Source: Caenimonas sedimenti
Lineage (GTDB): Bacteria > Pseudomonadota > Gammaproteobacteria > Burkholderiales > Burkholderiaceae_C
DNA: 64,000 nt
NCBI RefSeq assembly: GCF_007833165.1
Contig: NZ_VOBQ01000013.1
Coordinates: 1 to 64,000, forward strand
Direction: 5' to 3'
Below the pieces are notes generated by a model. It ran no database searches, was not told the DNA's origin, and saw only the letters and a program-made list of their open reading frames with translations. Below, in pieces: positions 23,471 through 32,777 of the stretch; position 1 is the stretch's first letter, and each line of letters starts with the position of its first letter. Made by a program: the position numbers and the translations under genes.

Positions 23471-23529
23471 CCGATCGGCACTGCGCAATCCGCGGGCCAC
23501 CGCCAAACCGGCTTTGCCAGGCCGCTGGT

Positions 23530-23573
23530 GGCGCCCCCCCTTGGGGGGAGGCGCCGCAGGCGCTTCGAGGGGG
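23530..23573. repeat. Intergenic C/G-block palindromic repeat
   Basis: A GGCGCCCCCCC block, a short TTGGGGGGAGGCGCC pairing partner and a closing GGCGCTTCGAGGGGG form a compound palindrome. Comparable elements, with CCCCCTTGGGGGG and GAGGGGG ends, are scattered between genes in Comamonadaceae genomes and behave as REP-like repeats. It lies between the DUF3606 gene and the DUF2868 gene. Confidence 0.6.
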
Positions 23574-23623
23574 AAAGTTACCCCGGATGTGCACCACTGG
23601 GCCTAGACTGGCGTTGCACATTC

Positions 23624-25996
23624 ATGGACCCCACGACCCTGCGTCTCGATGAAGCCAGCGCCCGGCGCCTGGTGCTCGTGCGCGCCATCGACGACGTGGA
23701 CACGGAGGGCCGGCTGCTCAGCAGCGTCGAGCGCGACCGGCTGGAGCAGGAAGCGCTGGAGGCGAGCCGGGAGTCCTCCCCGCCGTCCAGCCTGGACCGC
23801 GCCAGTTACCTGCAACAGCGGGCGCACCGTCTGCTGGCCGCCGTCGAGCACCGGCATCCGCAGCTGACCGCCCTGGAGCAGCCCGGGGCCTGGCGCCGCT
23901 GGCTCGCCTGGCTGCTGCCGCTGGCCGCCTGCGTGCTGGGCGCGGCGATCGACCGCATCGACAATCCCCAGCGCGTCAACATGCTCTCGCCGCCGCTGCT
24001 CGCGGTGCTTCTTTGGAACCTGCTCGCCTACGCCGGGCTCGTGGTGGCCTGGTTCCTGCCGCGGCGCTGGGCCGAGGCTTCACCGCTGGCGGCGCTGCAG
24101 CAGTGGCTGGCGCGCGAACCCCGCATCGGCGCGCGCCCCGGCCGCCTGCGCCGGGACGTCCTGGCGCGCTTCCAGCAGCAATGGCTGCGCACCACGGGTC
24201 CCCAGCAGGTGCTGTGGGGCAAGCAGGTCCTCCACGCCACGGCGGCGGGCTGGGCCGTGGGCCTGGCCTTGTCCATTGCACTGGGCGGCGTGGTACGCGA
24301 ATACCGCGTCGGCTGGGAGAGCACGCTGCTCGAGCTGCACCAGGTGCACACCTTCCTGAGCGTGCTGTTCGCGCCGGTGGTGGCGCTGTTGCCGCTGGAG
24401 GGCTTCAGCCTGGCCGACTTGCAGCGCATGCGATTCAGCTCCGGCGCGGCGATCGGCGTCGAGGAAGCCCGGCGCTGGGTCGGCCTGTACCTGGGCCTCC
24501 TGTTGCTGGTGGTGGTGCTCCCGCGTGCGGTCCTGGCGGCAGTGGCCGGATGGCGCGCGAGGCGGCTCGGCAGGGCGGTGGCCTTCGACCTGCGGGACCC
24601 CTACTTCGTGCAGGTGCTGGCGCGGGTGAGCCCGGCACGCGTGACCGTGGGGGTCCTGGCATTCGACGAGGACGCCCGTGTGCTGCTGTTGCAGGCCATG
24701 CGGCAGGCGGCCGGCCGGGTGCCGCCGACGCGGCTGGAGGCGCCCTGGACGGTCCTGGCCACGCCCAAGGGCGATGCCTTGCGCCTGTTCGACATCCCGC
24801 TCGGGACGCGGCCGCCCACGCCGGTGGCGCCCGCGCTCGCCAGCGGCCCGAGTCCCGCGCGGGCCTGGCTGCAGGACCTGATGGGGCGCTTCCGCTCGTC
24901 CGCGCCGGCGCCCCGCGGCGACGCCCTCACGAGCGCGCTGCAGGAAGCCGACCTCGTCCTGCTGCTGCCCGCGCAGCCCGAGGACCTGCAGGCGGCATCG
25001 CGGCTGCTGCATTGGTTGGACCGGCCCGCCCTGGTGCTGGTGGGCGGCGGCGACGAAGGCGCCGACGAGCTGGCCGCCTACCGCGCGGCCGTCCGCCGCG
25101 CGGCCCTGCCGGCGGACGTGCTGGCGCTGCGCGATTGCACCGGCAACTGGAGCCGCGACGCCTTGCTGCTCGACGCCATCACCGGGCGGCTGCCGCAGGG
25201 CAAGCGGGCGGGGTTCGCGCGCATGGCGGAAGTCTGGAACGAGCGCAACGTGCAGCGGCTCGACGATGCCATGCAGCTCGTGGCCGATCTGCTCCTGCAG
25301 GCCGCGCGCGATACGGAGGCGGCAGGCGGCTCGCTGTCGCTGAAGCGGCTGGTGAGCACCGGGGACCGCGAAGCCGGGCAGCGGCTGCGCCAGGCTGCGC
25401 AGGACGCCATGGTGCTGCGCCTGCGGGAGGCGGAAGCGACGCACCTGGCCGAGCTGATGCGAATGTACGGCGTCGATGAGGCGCTGCCGACGGCGCCCGC
25501 CGCGCTGACCGGCGAGCGCTTCACGGTGCAGGCGCCGCTGGATTCGCCGCAAGCCGGCATGGCGGGCGCCGCGACCGGTGCCGCCATGGGGGCGGGCATC
25601 GACCTCGTCACCGGCGGACTGACGCTGGGCGCGGCCACCGCGTTGGGTGCCATGCTGGGTGGCGGCGCCGCCTACGTGGCCGCCGCCTGGCGCAATCGCG
25701 GCGGCTCCGCCGGGACCGCACAGGTCCAGCTGAGCGACGAGATGATGCAGTCGCTGGCCGAGGCCGCGCTGCTGCGCTACCTGGCCGTGGTTCACCGCAG
25801 CCGCGGTGGACCAGGCCTCGCCGCGGCCACGCCACCGGCGTGGCGCAGCGAGGTGGTCGCGGCGGTGGAAGGCGCGCGCGAGTCGTTCGCGGAATTCTGG
25901 CGGCAGGTCCGCGCGTCCGGCGACGCAGCGAGCCTCCGCCAGCCGCTGGCCGCCAAGCTCAATGCGCTGGTGCGGCAGGTCCTCGCGCGCCTCTAG
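23624..25996 (+). CDS. DUF2868 - DUF3482-like fusion membrane protein with degenerate GTPase region
   Basis: A 790-residue inner-membrane protein. The N-terminal half (about 1-310) is DUF2868-like with membrane segments near 90-108, 120-145, 205-225, 240-258 and 285-310. The C-terminal half resembles DUF3482 proteins: a helical QEADLVLLLPAQPED domain, and a glycine-rich membrane hairpin near 645-690 (GAATGAAMGAGIDLVTGG). In relatives these are two adjacent genes and the second begins with a P-loop GTPase. Here the matching position (VTVGVLAFDEDARVLLL) has no GxxxxGK[ST] motif, so GTP binding is probably lost. The function is unknown; membrane scaffold or mechanosensing roles are only guesses. 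Confidence 0.75.
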   Translation: MDPTTLRLDEASARRLVLVRAIDDVDTEGRLLSSVERDRLEQEALEASRESSPPSSLDRASYLQQRAHRLLAAVEHRHPQLTALEQPGAWRRWLAWLLPLAACVLGAAIDRIDNPQRVNMLSPPLLAVLLWNLLAYAGLVVAWFLPRRWAEASPLAALQQWLAREPRIGARPGRLRRDVLARFQQQWLRTTGPQQVLWGKQVLHATAAGWAVGLALSIALGGVVREYRVGWESTLLELHQVHTFLSVLFAPVVALLPLEGFSLADLQRMRFSSGAAIGVEEARRWVGLYLGLLLLVVVLPRAVLAAVAGWRARRLGRAVAFDLRDPYFVQVLARVSPARVTVGVLAFDEDARVLLLQAMRQAAGRVPPTRLEAPWTVLATPKGDALRLFDIPLGTRPPTPVAPALASGPSPARAWLQDLMGRFRSSAPAPRGDALTSALQEADLVLLLPAQPEDLQAASRLLHWLDRPALVLVGGGDEGADELAAYRAAVRRAALPADVLALRDCTGNWSRDALLLDAITGRLPQGKRAGFARMAEVWNERNVQRLDDAMQLVADLLLQAARDTEAAGGSLSLKRLVSTGDREAGQRLRQAAQDAMVLRLREAEATHLAELMRMYGVDEALPTAPAALTGERFTVQAPLDSPQAGMAGAATGAAMGAGIDLVTGGLTLGAATALGAMLGGGAAYVAAAWRNRGGSAGTAQVQLSDEMMQSLAEAALLRYLAVVHRSRGGPGLAAATPPAWRSEVVAAVEGARESFAEFWRQVRASGDAASLRQPLAAKLNALVRQVLARL

Positions 25997-25999
25997 CAA

Positions 26000-28354
26000 C
26001 TAATTGGGGTCAGATTCCAATTGTTGGCTCGGCGCGGCCTGCCGGTCCGCGGCCTCGCGCAGCAACTGTTCGACTGCCGCCAAGCCGGCCGGCTTGGTGA
26101 GGTGGCGGTCGAAGCCGCTCTCGCGCGAGCGGGCCCGGTCTTCCTTTGTGCCCCAGCCCGTCAGCGCCACCAGGAAAGTGCGGTGCAAGGCGGGCAGGGC
26201 GCGCATCCGCTGCGCGACTTCGTAGCCGCTCAGGTCGGGCAGCCCGATGTCGAGGAACACGATGTCGGGTTCCATCTCGCGCGCCAGTGCCAGGCCCTGG
26301 GTGCCGTCGTGGGCGATGCGCGTGGCATGCCCTTCCAGTTCCAGCAGCACGCCCAGGCTCTCGGCGGCGTCCACGTTGTCGTCCACGACCAGCACGCGCA
26401 AGTTGCGTGCTTCGCCTGCGGGCCGCGCCGACGCCGGCCTTGCGGCGCCGGTGGCGACCCCGGTCTCCAGCAGCGGAAGGCGCACGGTGAAAGAACTGCC
26501 CAGCCCCGAGCCAGGGCTCGCCACCGCGACGCTGCCGCCGTGCAGTTCCACCAGGCTGCGCACCAGCGACAGGCCGATGCCGAGCCCGCCCTGGCCGGGC
26601 GCCCGGCCGACCTGCGCGAACATCTGGAACACCTGCGTGATCGCCTCCGCCGGGATGCCGATGCCGGTGTCGGTCACCGTCAGCTCGGCCTGCTCGCCGG
26701 CATGGCGCACGGTCAGCGAGATCGCGCCGCCAGTCGGGGTGTACTTGGCCGCGTTGTTCAGCAGGTTGCTGACCACCTGCGCGAGGCGCGTCGGGTCGGC
26801 ATCCATGGCCATCGCTTCCTCGGGCAGGGTCACCGTCAGCCGATGCTGCCCGGCCTCGATCAGCGAGGCGCTGGTTTCCACGGCCGTCGCGACGACGTCC
26901 TTCAGGTCCACGCGCTCGCGCCGCAGTTCGACCTTGCCCGTGCTGATGCGCGCCACGTCCAGCAGGTCGTCCACCAGGTGGACCATGTGCTGCACCTGCC
27001 GCTCCATCATCTGTCGCGTCCTCTCCACCACTTCGGCCTTGCCGGCCGACAGGCGCATGAGATGCAAACCGTTGCTGAGCGGGGCGAGCGGGTTGCGCAG
27101 CTCGTGCGCGAGCGTGGCGAGAAACTCCGTCTTGTGGCGGTCGGCCTGGGCCAGTTCGTCGGCCAGGCGCCGCAAGTCCTGCTCCGCCTTCAGGCGCGCC
27201 GTGATGTCGGTGAACAGCACCGCGACGCGATCGCTCCCCGGCCCCCCCAGCCGAGCCGCATACACATCGAACCAGCGCCCCATGGCCTTGGCTTCCTCGA
27301 CGAAGCGGACCGCCTCGCCGCCGCGTGCGACCTTGTCGTAGATTTCGAACCAGTGCGTCTCATGGCCCGGAACCAGTTCGCAGATGGTCCGGCCGACGAC
27401 GTCCCGCAGGCCGGTATGCATGCTGAATGCCTCGTTGGCTTCCAGGAACCGGTAGTCATGCGCGACGCCCCGCGGGTCGCGCAGCATCTGGATCAGGCAG
27501 AAACCCTCGTCGATCGACTCGAACAGCGTCCGGTAGCGCTCCTCGTTGGCCTGCAGCCGCTGCTGGAAGAGCTTCTGCTCGGTGATGTCCATCGCCGTGC
27601 CGATCACCTGCCGCGGCCGCGCGCCATAGGCGGGCTGCAGGCGCCCGCGCAGCTCGAGCCAGCGCAGCGCGCCGTCGGACTTGCGGTGGATGCGGCCCTG
27701 GAAGAAGAACGGCGCGCCGGTGCGCAGCGTGTTGCGCGCGGCATCGCGGAACTCCTCCCGGTCGTCGAGGTGGATGAACTCGTTGCGGAACCGCTCGGCG
27801 TTGGGCGGCGGCTCGCTGCGCGAGATGCCCATCATGTCCGCGAGCCAGCTGTGCTCCCAGGTCACCTGGTCGCCGTCCGGTTCCCAGACCCACACGCCCA
27901 GGCCGCTGGCTTCGGTGGCGAGACGCAGGCGCTCGTCGCGGCTGGCTCGCAATTCCTCCTTGCTGCGATACAGGTCGACGAACACGCCGACCTTGGCCTT
28001 GATCACCTCGGAGCGCAGCGGCTTGGCCAGGAAGTCCACCGCGCCCAGCGCGTACGCCGACTTCATCGCTTCGTCCGGGTCATCGCCGGCGGTCACGAAC
28101 AGGATGGGGGTGGACTGCGAACGCGGGCGCCGGCGGATTTCGCGCGCGACCTCGAAACCGTCCATGCCCGGCATCCGCACATCGAGCAGCACGGCCGCGA
28201 AATCCTGCTGCTCGACATGGGCCAGCGCCTCGGTGCCGGACATGGCGCGCACCAGGTTGACACCGAGGCTGTCGAGCACGGCCTCGAGGGCCAGCAGGTT
28301 GGCGGGCTGGTCGTCGACGAGCAGAACGTGGGCGGGCAGGGCGGACAAGGGCAC
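26000..28354 (-). CDS. Hybrid sensor histidine kinase, REC-PAS-PAS-HisKA-HATPase-REC
   Basis: A 784-residue cytoplasmic hybrid kinase. An N-terminal receiver has DD near residues 14-15 and phosphoacceptor Asp58 in LLDVRMPGMDG. Two PAS regions follow (about 145-270 with WEPDGD and AMDITEQ, and 275-400 with LFESIDEGF and TDITAR). The kinase has the H box ATLAHELRNPLAP, N box LLNNAAKYT and GLGIGLSLV. A second receiver has FLDIGLPDLSG. The start is GTG at 28354 without an obvious ribosome site. The double-receiver layout suggests input from another kinase and a phosphorelay. No cognate regulator adjoins. Its stop lies only 3 bases from the convergent DUF2868 fusion gene. Confidence 0.88.
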   Translation of the reverse strand: MPLSALPAHVLLVDDQPANLLALEAVLDSLGVNLVRAMSGTEALAHVEQQDFAAVLLDVRMPGMDGFEVAREIRRRPRSQSTPILFVTAGDDPDEAMKSAYALGAVDFLAKPLRSEVIKAKVGVFVDLYRSKEELRASRDERLRLATEASGLGVWVWEPDGDQVTWEHSWLADMMGISRSEPPPNAERFRNEFIHLDDREEFRDAARNTLRTGAPFFFQGRIHRKSDGALRWLELRGRLQPAYGARPRQVIGTAMDITEQKLFQQRLQANEERYRTLFESIDEGFCLIQMLRDPRGVAHDYRFLEANEAFSMHTGLRDVVGRTICELVPGHETHWFEIYDKVARGGEAVRFVEEAKAMGRWFDVYAARLGGPGSDRVAVLFTDITARLKAEQDLRRLADELAQADRHKTEFLATLAHELRNPLAPLSNGLHLMRLSAGKAEVVERTRQMMERQVQHMVHLVDDLLDVARISTGKVELRRERVDLKDVVATAVETSASLIEAGQHRLTVTLPEEAMAMDADPTRLAQVVSNLLNNAAKYTPTGGAISLTVRHAGEQAELTVTDTGIGIPAEAITQVFQMFAQVGRAPGQGGLGIGLSLVRSLVELHGGSVAVASPGSGLGSSFTVRLPLLETGVATGAARPASARPAGEARNLRVLVVDDNVDAAESLGVLLELEGHATRIAHDGTQGLALAREMEPDIVFLDIGLPDLSGYEVAQRMRALPALHRTFLVALTGWGTKEDRARSRESGFDRHLTKPAGLAAVEQLLREAADRQAAPSQQLESDPN

Positions 28355-28529
28355 GATGTGAGCTGCGTGTGCTTCGGAGTCTAAGCGGCGCCTGCTCGGC
28401 CATGGCGGCGCCCGAGCGCGTTGTGGGCCTTGTCCGGCAGAACGCGCGGCGCGGGTCCTACGGCCGAGCCTGGTCGCGGATTCGAAACTGCCGATGGGGC
28501 GCTTCCGTCCCGATGCCTTGGAATGTTCC

Positions 28530-28556
28530 GCCCGGCCCGCGTGCCGGGCATTTTTT
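28530..28556 (+). terminator. Intrinsic terminator, plus strand, without an obvious gene upstream
   Basis: GCCCGGC (28530-28536) pairs perfectly with GCCGGGC (28543-28549) across a 6-base loop and is followed by A and six T residues. The nearest upstream plus-strand gene ends at 25996, and the 28355-28530 stretch has no coding signal, so it would end a short untranslated RNA. It lies 20 bases before the transglutaminase start codon. Confidence 0.7.
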
Positions 28557-28576
28557 GTCCCCCTTCACGCTTCTCC

Positions 28577-29356
28577 ATGAGACTCCGAGCCCGCAACGAC
28601 ATCGAAATCCAGTGCGACGAGCCTTGTCCGCTGGTCGCCATCCTGCGGCCGCGCAGCGGCGCCAACCAGTGGGTGCTGGCGGAGCGCTACGAGATCGCGC
28701 CCTGGGTGCCGGCCAGCGAATACATCGACGGCTTCGGCAACCTTTGCCAGCGCTACACCCTGCCGCAGGGCGCTTCACGCGTCAGCGTCGAGTCGGAGGT
28801 CGAGGTCGAGGACCAGATCGCCATCGACCGCCATGCGCCGCAGGTCCCGGTCGCGATGCTGCCCGACGAAACGCTGATGTACCTGCTGCAAAGCCGCTAC
28901 GCGCCCAGCGACAAGATGGAGGAGCGGGCTCGCGCCATCGTCCAGGGCTGTGCACCGGGCTACCCGCAGGCCGAGCGCATCCACGACTGGATCCGCGAGA
29001 ACCTGGACTACCGCTACGGCGTCAGCAAGGAATCAACCTGCGCGCTCGACACGCTGGAATGCGGCGCCGGCGTCTGCCGCGACTTCGCGCACGTCGGGGT
29101 GGCCCTGACGCGCAGCCTGCAGATGCCGGCACGCGTGGTGGTCGGCTACCTGCTCGGACTGGAGCCGATGGACATGCATGCCTGGTACGAGGTGTTCATC
29201 GGCGGCCGCTGGTTCGCCTTCGACGCCACGCAGGACGCGCCGCGCGGCGGGCGCGTCCGCGTGGCCCATGGGCGCGACATCGCCGACGTGGCGTTTCTCT
29301 CCAACTATGGCCCGCTGGAAATCAAGCGCATGGAAGTGAGCGTGGCGGAAGTCTGA
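28577..29356 (+). CDS. Transglutaminase-like cysteine protease-fold protein
   Basis: A 259-residue cytoplasmic protein. The N-terminal beta domain has LRPRSGANQWVLAERY, typical of bacterial transglutaminase-like proteins. The catalytic triad is visible: Cys167 in GVCRDFAHV, His201 in MHAWYEVF and Asp216 in FDATQD. Members hydrolyse or cross-link peptides; the substrate is unknown. The ATG at 28577 gives the conserved N-terminus but has no clear ribosome site and lies just behind a terminator, so expression control may be unusual. Confidence 0.87.
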   Translation: MRLRARNDIEIQCDEPCPLVAILRPRSGANQWVLAERYEIAPWVPASEYIDGFGNLCQRYTLPQGASRVSVESEVEVEDQIAIDRHAPQVPVAMLPDETLMYLLQSRYAPSDKMEERARAIVQGCAPGYPQAERIHDWIRENLDYRYGVSKESTCALDTLECGAGVCRDFAHVGVALTRSLQMPARVVVGYLLGLEPMDMHAWYEVFIGGRWFAFDATQDAPRGGRVRVAHGRDIADVAFLSNYGPLEIKRMEVSVAEV

Positions 29357-29440
29357 CGGCGGCTCCAAGGATGAGCTGACGATCCGGCGTCCGGCGTGCC
29401 TTTCGGCTACGCTCCGCAGTGACCACTGCCAGAGATTTCC

Positions 29441-31612
29441 TTGCCGCCAGAAGCGCTGCCCCTGCCGGGCGGGTTGCCCCCGCCGCTGACCGACCGACCC
29501 GCCAAGCCTCCGTCCGAGTCGCTGCACGCGTTGCGCTACCTGGCCTGGCTCTGCGTGATGCTGCCGGTGCTGGCGTATGCCGGCGTGGGCTTCTACCGCT
29601 ACCACCGGATCGCCGCGGACACGGAACTGCGTCTCGACCGCGCGTTGCGCGTCGCGCACGAGCACGCCCTGAAGGTACTCGACACCAACGACATCCTGCT
29701 GGCCCGCGTGATGGATGCGAGCGGGGTCGAGGATGCGGCCAGCCTGCGCGCGCGGGAACCCGCGTTGCACCAGCAGTTGCAGGCCATGTCCCGCAACCGC
29801 CCGCAGATCCAGTCGATCTGGATCCGCGACGCATCCGGCGAAGCGGTCGCCACCGACCGCGCCTCCCCGCCGCCGCCCGAGCCGGGCCTCGCGGACCGCG
29901 GCGACGTCGGCTGGCACCTCGATCACCCCGGCGGCCTGTTCGTTTCCGACGTCATGGTGGGCGGTGAATCGGGCACGAAGTTCTTCGACATGAGCCGCGG
30001 CCGGCGTGACCGCGAAGGCCGGTTCCTCGGCGTGGTGTCGGCGGGCCTGACGCCCGCCTATTTCGAGAAGCTGCACCGCGACCTCGTCGCCGACGAACCG
30101 GGCCTCGCGCTGACCATGTTCCGCGAGGATGGGAGCATCCTGTCGCGCTGGCCGCAGCTGCGCAATGGCCCGGGGCGGCTGGCACCGGACAGCCCGGTGA
30201 TGTCGCGCGTCCGGACCGGAGAAACGGCTGGGGCGGCGCACGGCGTGTCCTCGGTGGACGGGCGCAAGCGGCTGCTGTTCTTCCGCAAGGTGGGCGGCTA
30301 CCCCATCTACATCGGCACCGGCATGGACACGCGCGAAATCGCCAGGCGCTGGCTGGACGAAATGGCGTGGCTGGCGGCTTTCGGCCTGCCGCCGCTGTTG
30401 GGGCTGTACCTGGCGGCGCGAGCCGCGCTGCGGCGAACCCGCGACTCGCTGGAAGCGGCGCAGCAGCTGCACACGGAGACGGTGGCGCGGCGCCGCGTCG
30501 AGGAGGCGCTGGTGCAGGCGCAGAAGCTCGAGGCGCTGGGCCGTCTCACCGGCGGCGTCGCGCATGACTTCAACAATGCCCTCATGGTGATCAGCAACAA
30601 CGTGGCGCTGATGAAGCTCAAGCATCCGGACACGGGCGGGCCGCAGCTGGAATCGATCGGCCGGGCCGTCGGCTCCGCGACCAAGCTCACGCGCCAGCTC
30701 CTCGCCTTCTCCCGCCGGCAGGCTTTGGTGCCGCAGGTGCTGCGGTTGCAGGACCAGCTGCCGTTGGTCAAGGATCTGCTGACGCCGGTGCTCGGCAGCC
30801 GGGTGGAGCTCGCCGTGGACGTGGCCCCTGACACACAGGCGATCCTGGTCGATCCGGCCGAATTCGAACTGGCGCTGATCAACCTCGCGATCAACGCGCG
30901 TGACGCCATGCCCGGCGGCGGCCGCTTCGCGCTGCGAGCGCGCAACACGCACGCCGACCAGTTGCCGCCCCTGCTGCAAGGCGCCATGGTGGTCATCGAG
31001 GTCAGCGACAGCGGCACCGGCATCGCGCCGGACGTGCTGGCCAAGGTGTTCGAACCGTTCTTCACCACCAAGCCGGTCGGCGAGGGCACCGGCCTGGGCC
31101 TGAGCCAGGTCTACGGCCTGTGCCAGCGCGCCGGTGGCACGGCCACCGTGGACAGCGAATTGGGTGTGGGGACGACGGTTCGGCTCTTCTTCCCGGCGGC
31201 CGTCGGCCGCGCCGCCACCGCGGGCGACCGCGGCCCCGCGCTCGAGCGCCACCTCGACCTGACGGTGCTGCTGGCCGAAGACAACGACGACGTCGCGGGC
31301 GTGCTGCGCCAGGTGCTCGACGCCATGGGTTGCAAGGTGACCCGCTACCACCGCGCCCAGGCCGCCGCCGACCATCTCGCGGCCTGCGCCCCGAACGAGT
31401 TGCCGGACGTGCTGCTCAGCGACGTGGTCATGCCCGGTGAGATGGACGGCATGGCGCTCGCCCTGCAGGTGCGCCGCCGGCATCCCGAGGTGCGCATCGT
31501 CCTCATGACCGGCTACGCGGAGCAGCTGGAAGCCATCGCGCAGCAGGGCTTCACGGTGCTGCCCAAACCGTGCTCCGCGGAGATGCTGGCGCAGGCACTG
31601 AAAGGCGAATGA
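29441..31612 (+). CDS. Membrane hybrid histidine kinase with extracytoplasmic sensor and receiver
   Basis: A 723-residue hybrid kinase. TM1 (about 33-52) and TM2 (about 308-330) enclose a 250-residue extracytoplasmic sensor of dCache type (IWIRDASGEAVATDR, GRFLGVVSAGLTPAYF, YPIYIGTGMD). The kinase has GGVAHDFNNALMVI, N box LAINARDAM and GTGLGLSQVYGL, and the C-terminal receiver has LLSDVVMPGEMDG. The kinase core closely resembles that of the protein at 400-2274. The start is TTG at 29441; no ATG precedes TM1. dCache sensors usually bind small metabolites in the periplasm. No partner regulator is adjacent. Confidence 0.86.
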   Translation: MPPEALPLPGGLPPPLTDRPAKPPSESLHALRYLAWLCVMLPVLAYAGVGFYRYHRIAADTELRLDRALRVAHEHALKVLDTNDILLARVMDASGVEDAASLRAREPALHQQLQAMSRNRPQIQSIWIRDASGEAVATDRASPPPPEPGLADRGDVGWHLDHPGGLFVSDVMVGGESGTKFFDMSRGRRDREGRFLGVVSAGLTPAYFEKLHRDLVADEPGLALTMFREDGSILSRWPQLRNGPGRLAPDSPVMSRVRTGETAGAAHGVSSVDGRKRLLFFRKVGGYPIYIGTGMDTREIARRWLDEMAWLAAFGLPPLLGLYLAARAALRRTRDSLEAAQQLHTETVARRRVEEALVQAQKLEALGRLTGGVAHDFNNALMVISNNVALMKLKHPDTGGPQLESIGRAVGSATKLTRQLLAFSRRQALVPQVLRLQDQLPLVKDLLTPVLGSRVELAVDVAPDTQAILVDPAEFELALINLAINARDAMPGGGRFALRARNTHADQLPPLLQGAMVVIEVSDSGTGIAPDVLAKVFEPFFTTKPVGEGTGLGLSQVYGLCQRAGGTATVDSELGVGTTVRLFFPAAVGRAATAGDRGPALERHLDLTVLLAEDNDDVAGVLRQVLDAMGCKVTRYHRAQAAADHLAACAPNELPDVLLSDVVMPGEMDGMALALQVRRRHPEVRIVLMTGYAEQLEAIAQQGFTVLPKPCSAEMLAQALKGE

Positions 31613-31633
31613 ACTGAACCTGGACTCGCGAGT

Positions 31634-32704
31634 TCAAGCGGCCTTCGCCAAGCGGGCGCGCAGCAAAGTGAGGACGGCGGCTTCCTCCGGCTTCAACGAC
31701 GCCAAGTCCTCGCGCAACTGCTCTTCGACCTGTTCCTTCACTTCGAGCAGGAGTTCGCCCGCCGCGTACGCGCCCAGCACTTCGGGGTGGATGTAGCACT
31801 TGCGGCAGATGGTCGGGGTGTTGCCCAGCCGGGCTGAGACCTTCTCGATGGCGGTCCGGACATTCTTCTTCGCGGCCGCCTGGGTGTCGAAGCGCTCGAA
31901 CTCCTGCAGGGCCAGCGCCGCCAGCACCGTGCCGGCCCAGGTCCGGAAGTCCTTGGCCGTGATGTCCCGCCCCGTCACCTCCTTCAGGTAGGCATTGACG
32001 TCCGCCGAACTGATGCTGCGCAGCTCGCCGTCGTCATCCTGGTACTGGAACAGGTCCTGGCCCGGCAGGTCCTGGCAGGCCTTGACGATCTTCGCCACCC
32101 GCCGGTCCTTCATCCGCAGCCGCCAGGTCTTGCCGCTCTTGCCCTTGAACTGGAAGCGCAGCTCGGCCCCCTCCACCTTCACGTGCGGATTGCGCAGGGT
32201 CGTCAGGCCATAGCTCTTGTTGGTGCGCGCGTAGTCGTCGTTCCCGACGCGGATGAGCGTGGTCTCCAGCAGGTGCACCACGGTCGCCAGCACCTTCTCG
32301 CGCGGCAATCCGCGCAAGGCCATGTGGGCGGCGATCTGCCGGCGCAACCCGGGCAGCACCTGCGCGAATTCCAGCATGTGCTCGTATTTCGTGCTCTCGC
32401 GCTGCTCGCGGAAATCGGGGTGGTACTTGTACTGCTTGCGGCCGCGCGCATCGCGGCCGGTGGCCTGCAGGTGGCCGTTGGCGCGAGGGCAGATCCAGAC
32501 GTCAGTCCAGGCCGGAGGAATCGCCAGCTTGCGGATGCGGGCCAGGGTGGCCTCGTCGGTGACCGGCTCCCCGTTGTGCTTGAGGTAGCGAAAGCCTTCG
32601 CCCGCCGGCTCGCGCCGCAGGCCGCGCTGCGAATCGCTGGTGTAGGTGAGGCCGGCCGCTTCGGCCGCCTCCCGCGGGTCGTCGAGGGTCTCGGTGGTCG
32701 GCAT
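31634..32704 (-). CDS. Type IB DNA topoisomerase
   Basis: A 356-residue eukaryotic-like type IB topoisomerase of the short bacterial class. The N-terminal domain has PPAWTDVWICPRANGHLQA, and the catalytic core shows KVEGAELRFQFKGKSGK, DFRTWAGT and the nucleophile Tyr304 in RKCYIHP. It relaxes supercoils by nicking one strand through a 3'-phosphotyrosine link, without ATP. Bacterial members are sporadic and common in soil betaproteobacteria. It is convergent with the preceding kinase gene and divergent from the XRE-cupin gene. Confidence 0.93.
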   Translation of the reverse strand: MPTTETLDDPREAAEAAGLTYTSDSQRGLRREPAGEGFRYLKHNGEPVTDEATLARIRKLAIPPAWTDVWICPRANGHLQATGRDARGRKQYKYHPDFREQRESTKYEHMLEFAQVLPGLRRQIAAHMALRGLPREKVLATVVHLLETTLIRVGNDDYARTNKSYGLTTLRNPHVKVEGAELRFQFKGKSGKTWRLRMKDRRVAKIVKACQDLPGQDLFQYQDDDGELRSISSADVNAYLKEVTGRDITAKDFRTWAGTVLAALALQEFERFDTQAAAKKNVRTAIEKVSARLGNTPTICRKCYIHPEVLGAYAAGELLLEVKEQVEEQLREDLASLKPEEAAVLTLLRARLAKAA

Positions 32705-32759
32705 CGGAAGCGATTGTGGACCAGGGGCGCATTCTCAGGTTGACGCTCTGTCCAGTATC

Positions 32760-32776
32760 CTGGAGACTTGCTCCAG
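32760..32776. promoter_or_regulatory. Inverted repeat directly before the XRE-cupin start codon
   Basis: CTGGAG (32760-32765) and CTCCAG (32771-32776) are exact inverted copies separated by ACTTG, ending one base before the ATG at 32778. It could be an operator for the XRE protein itself or an RNA hairpin that limits its translation; no normal ribosome site is present there. Confidence 0.4.
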
Positions 32777-32777
32777 C

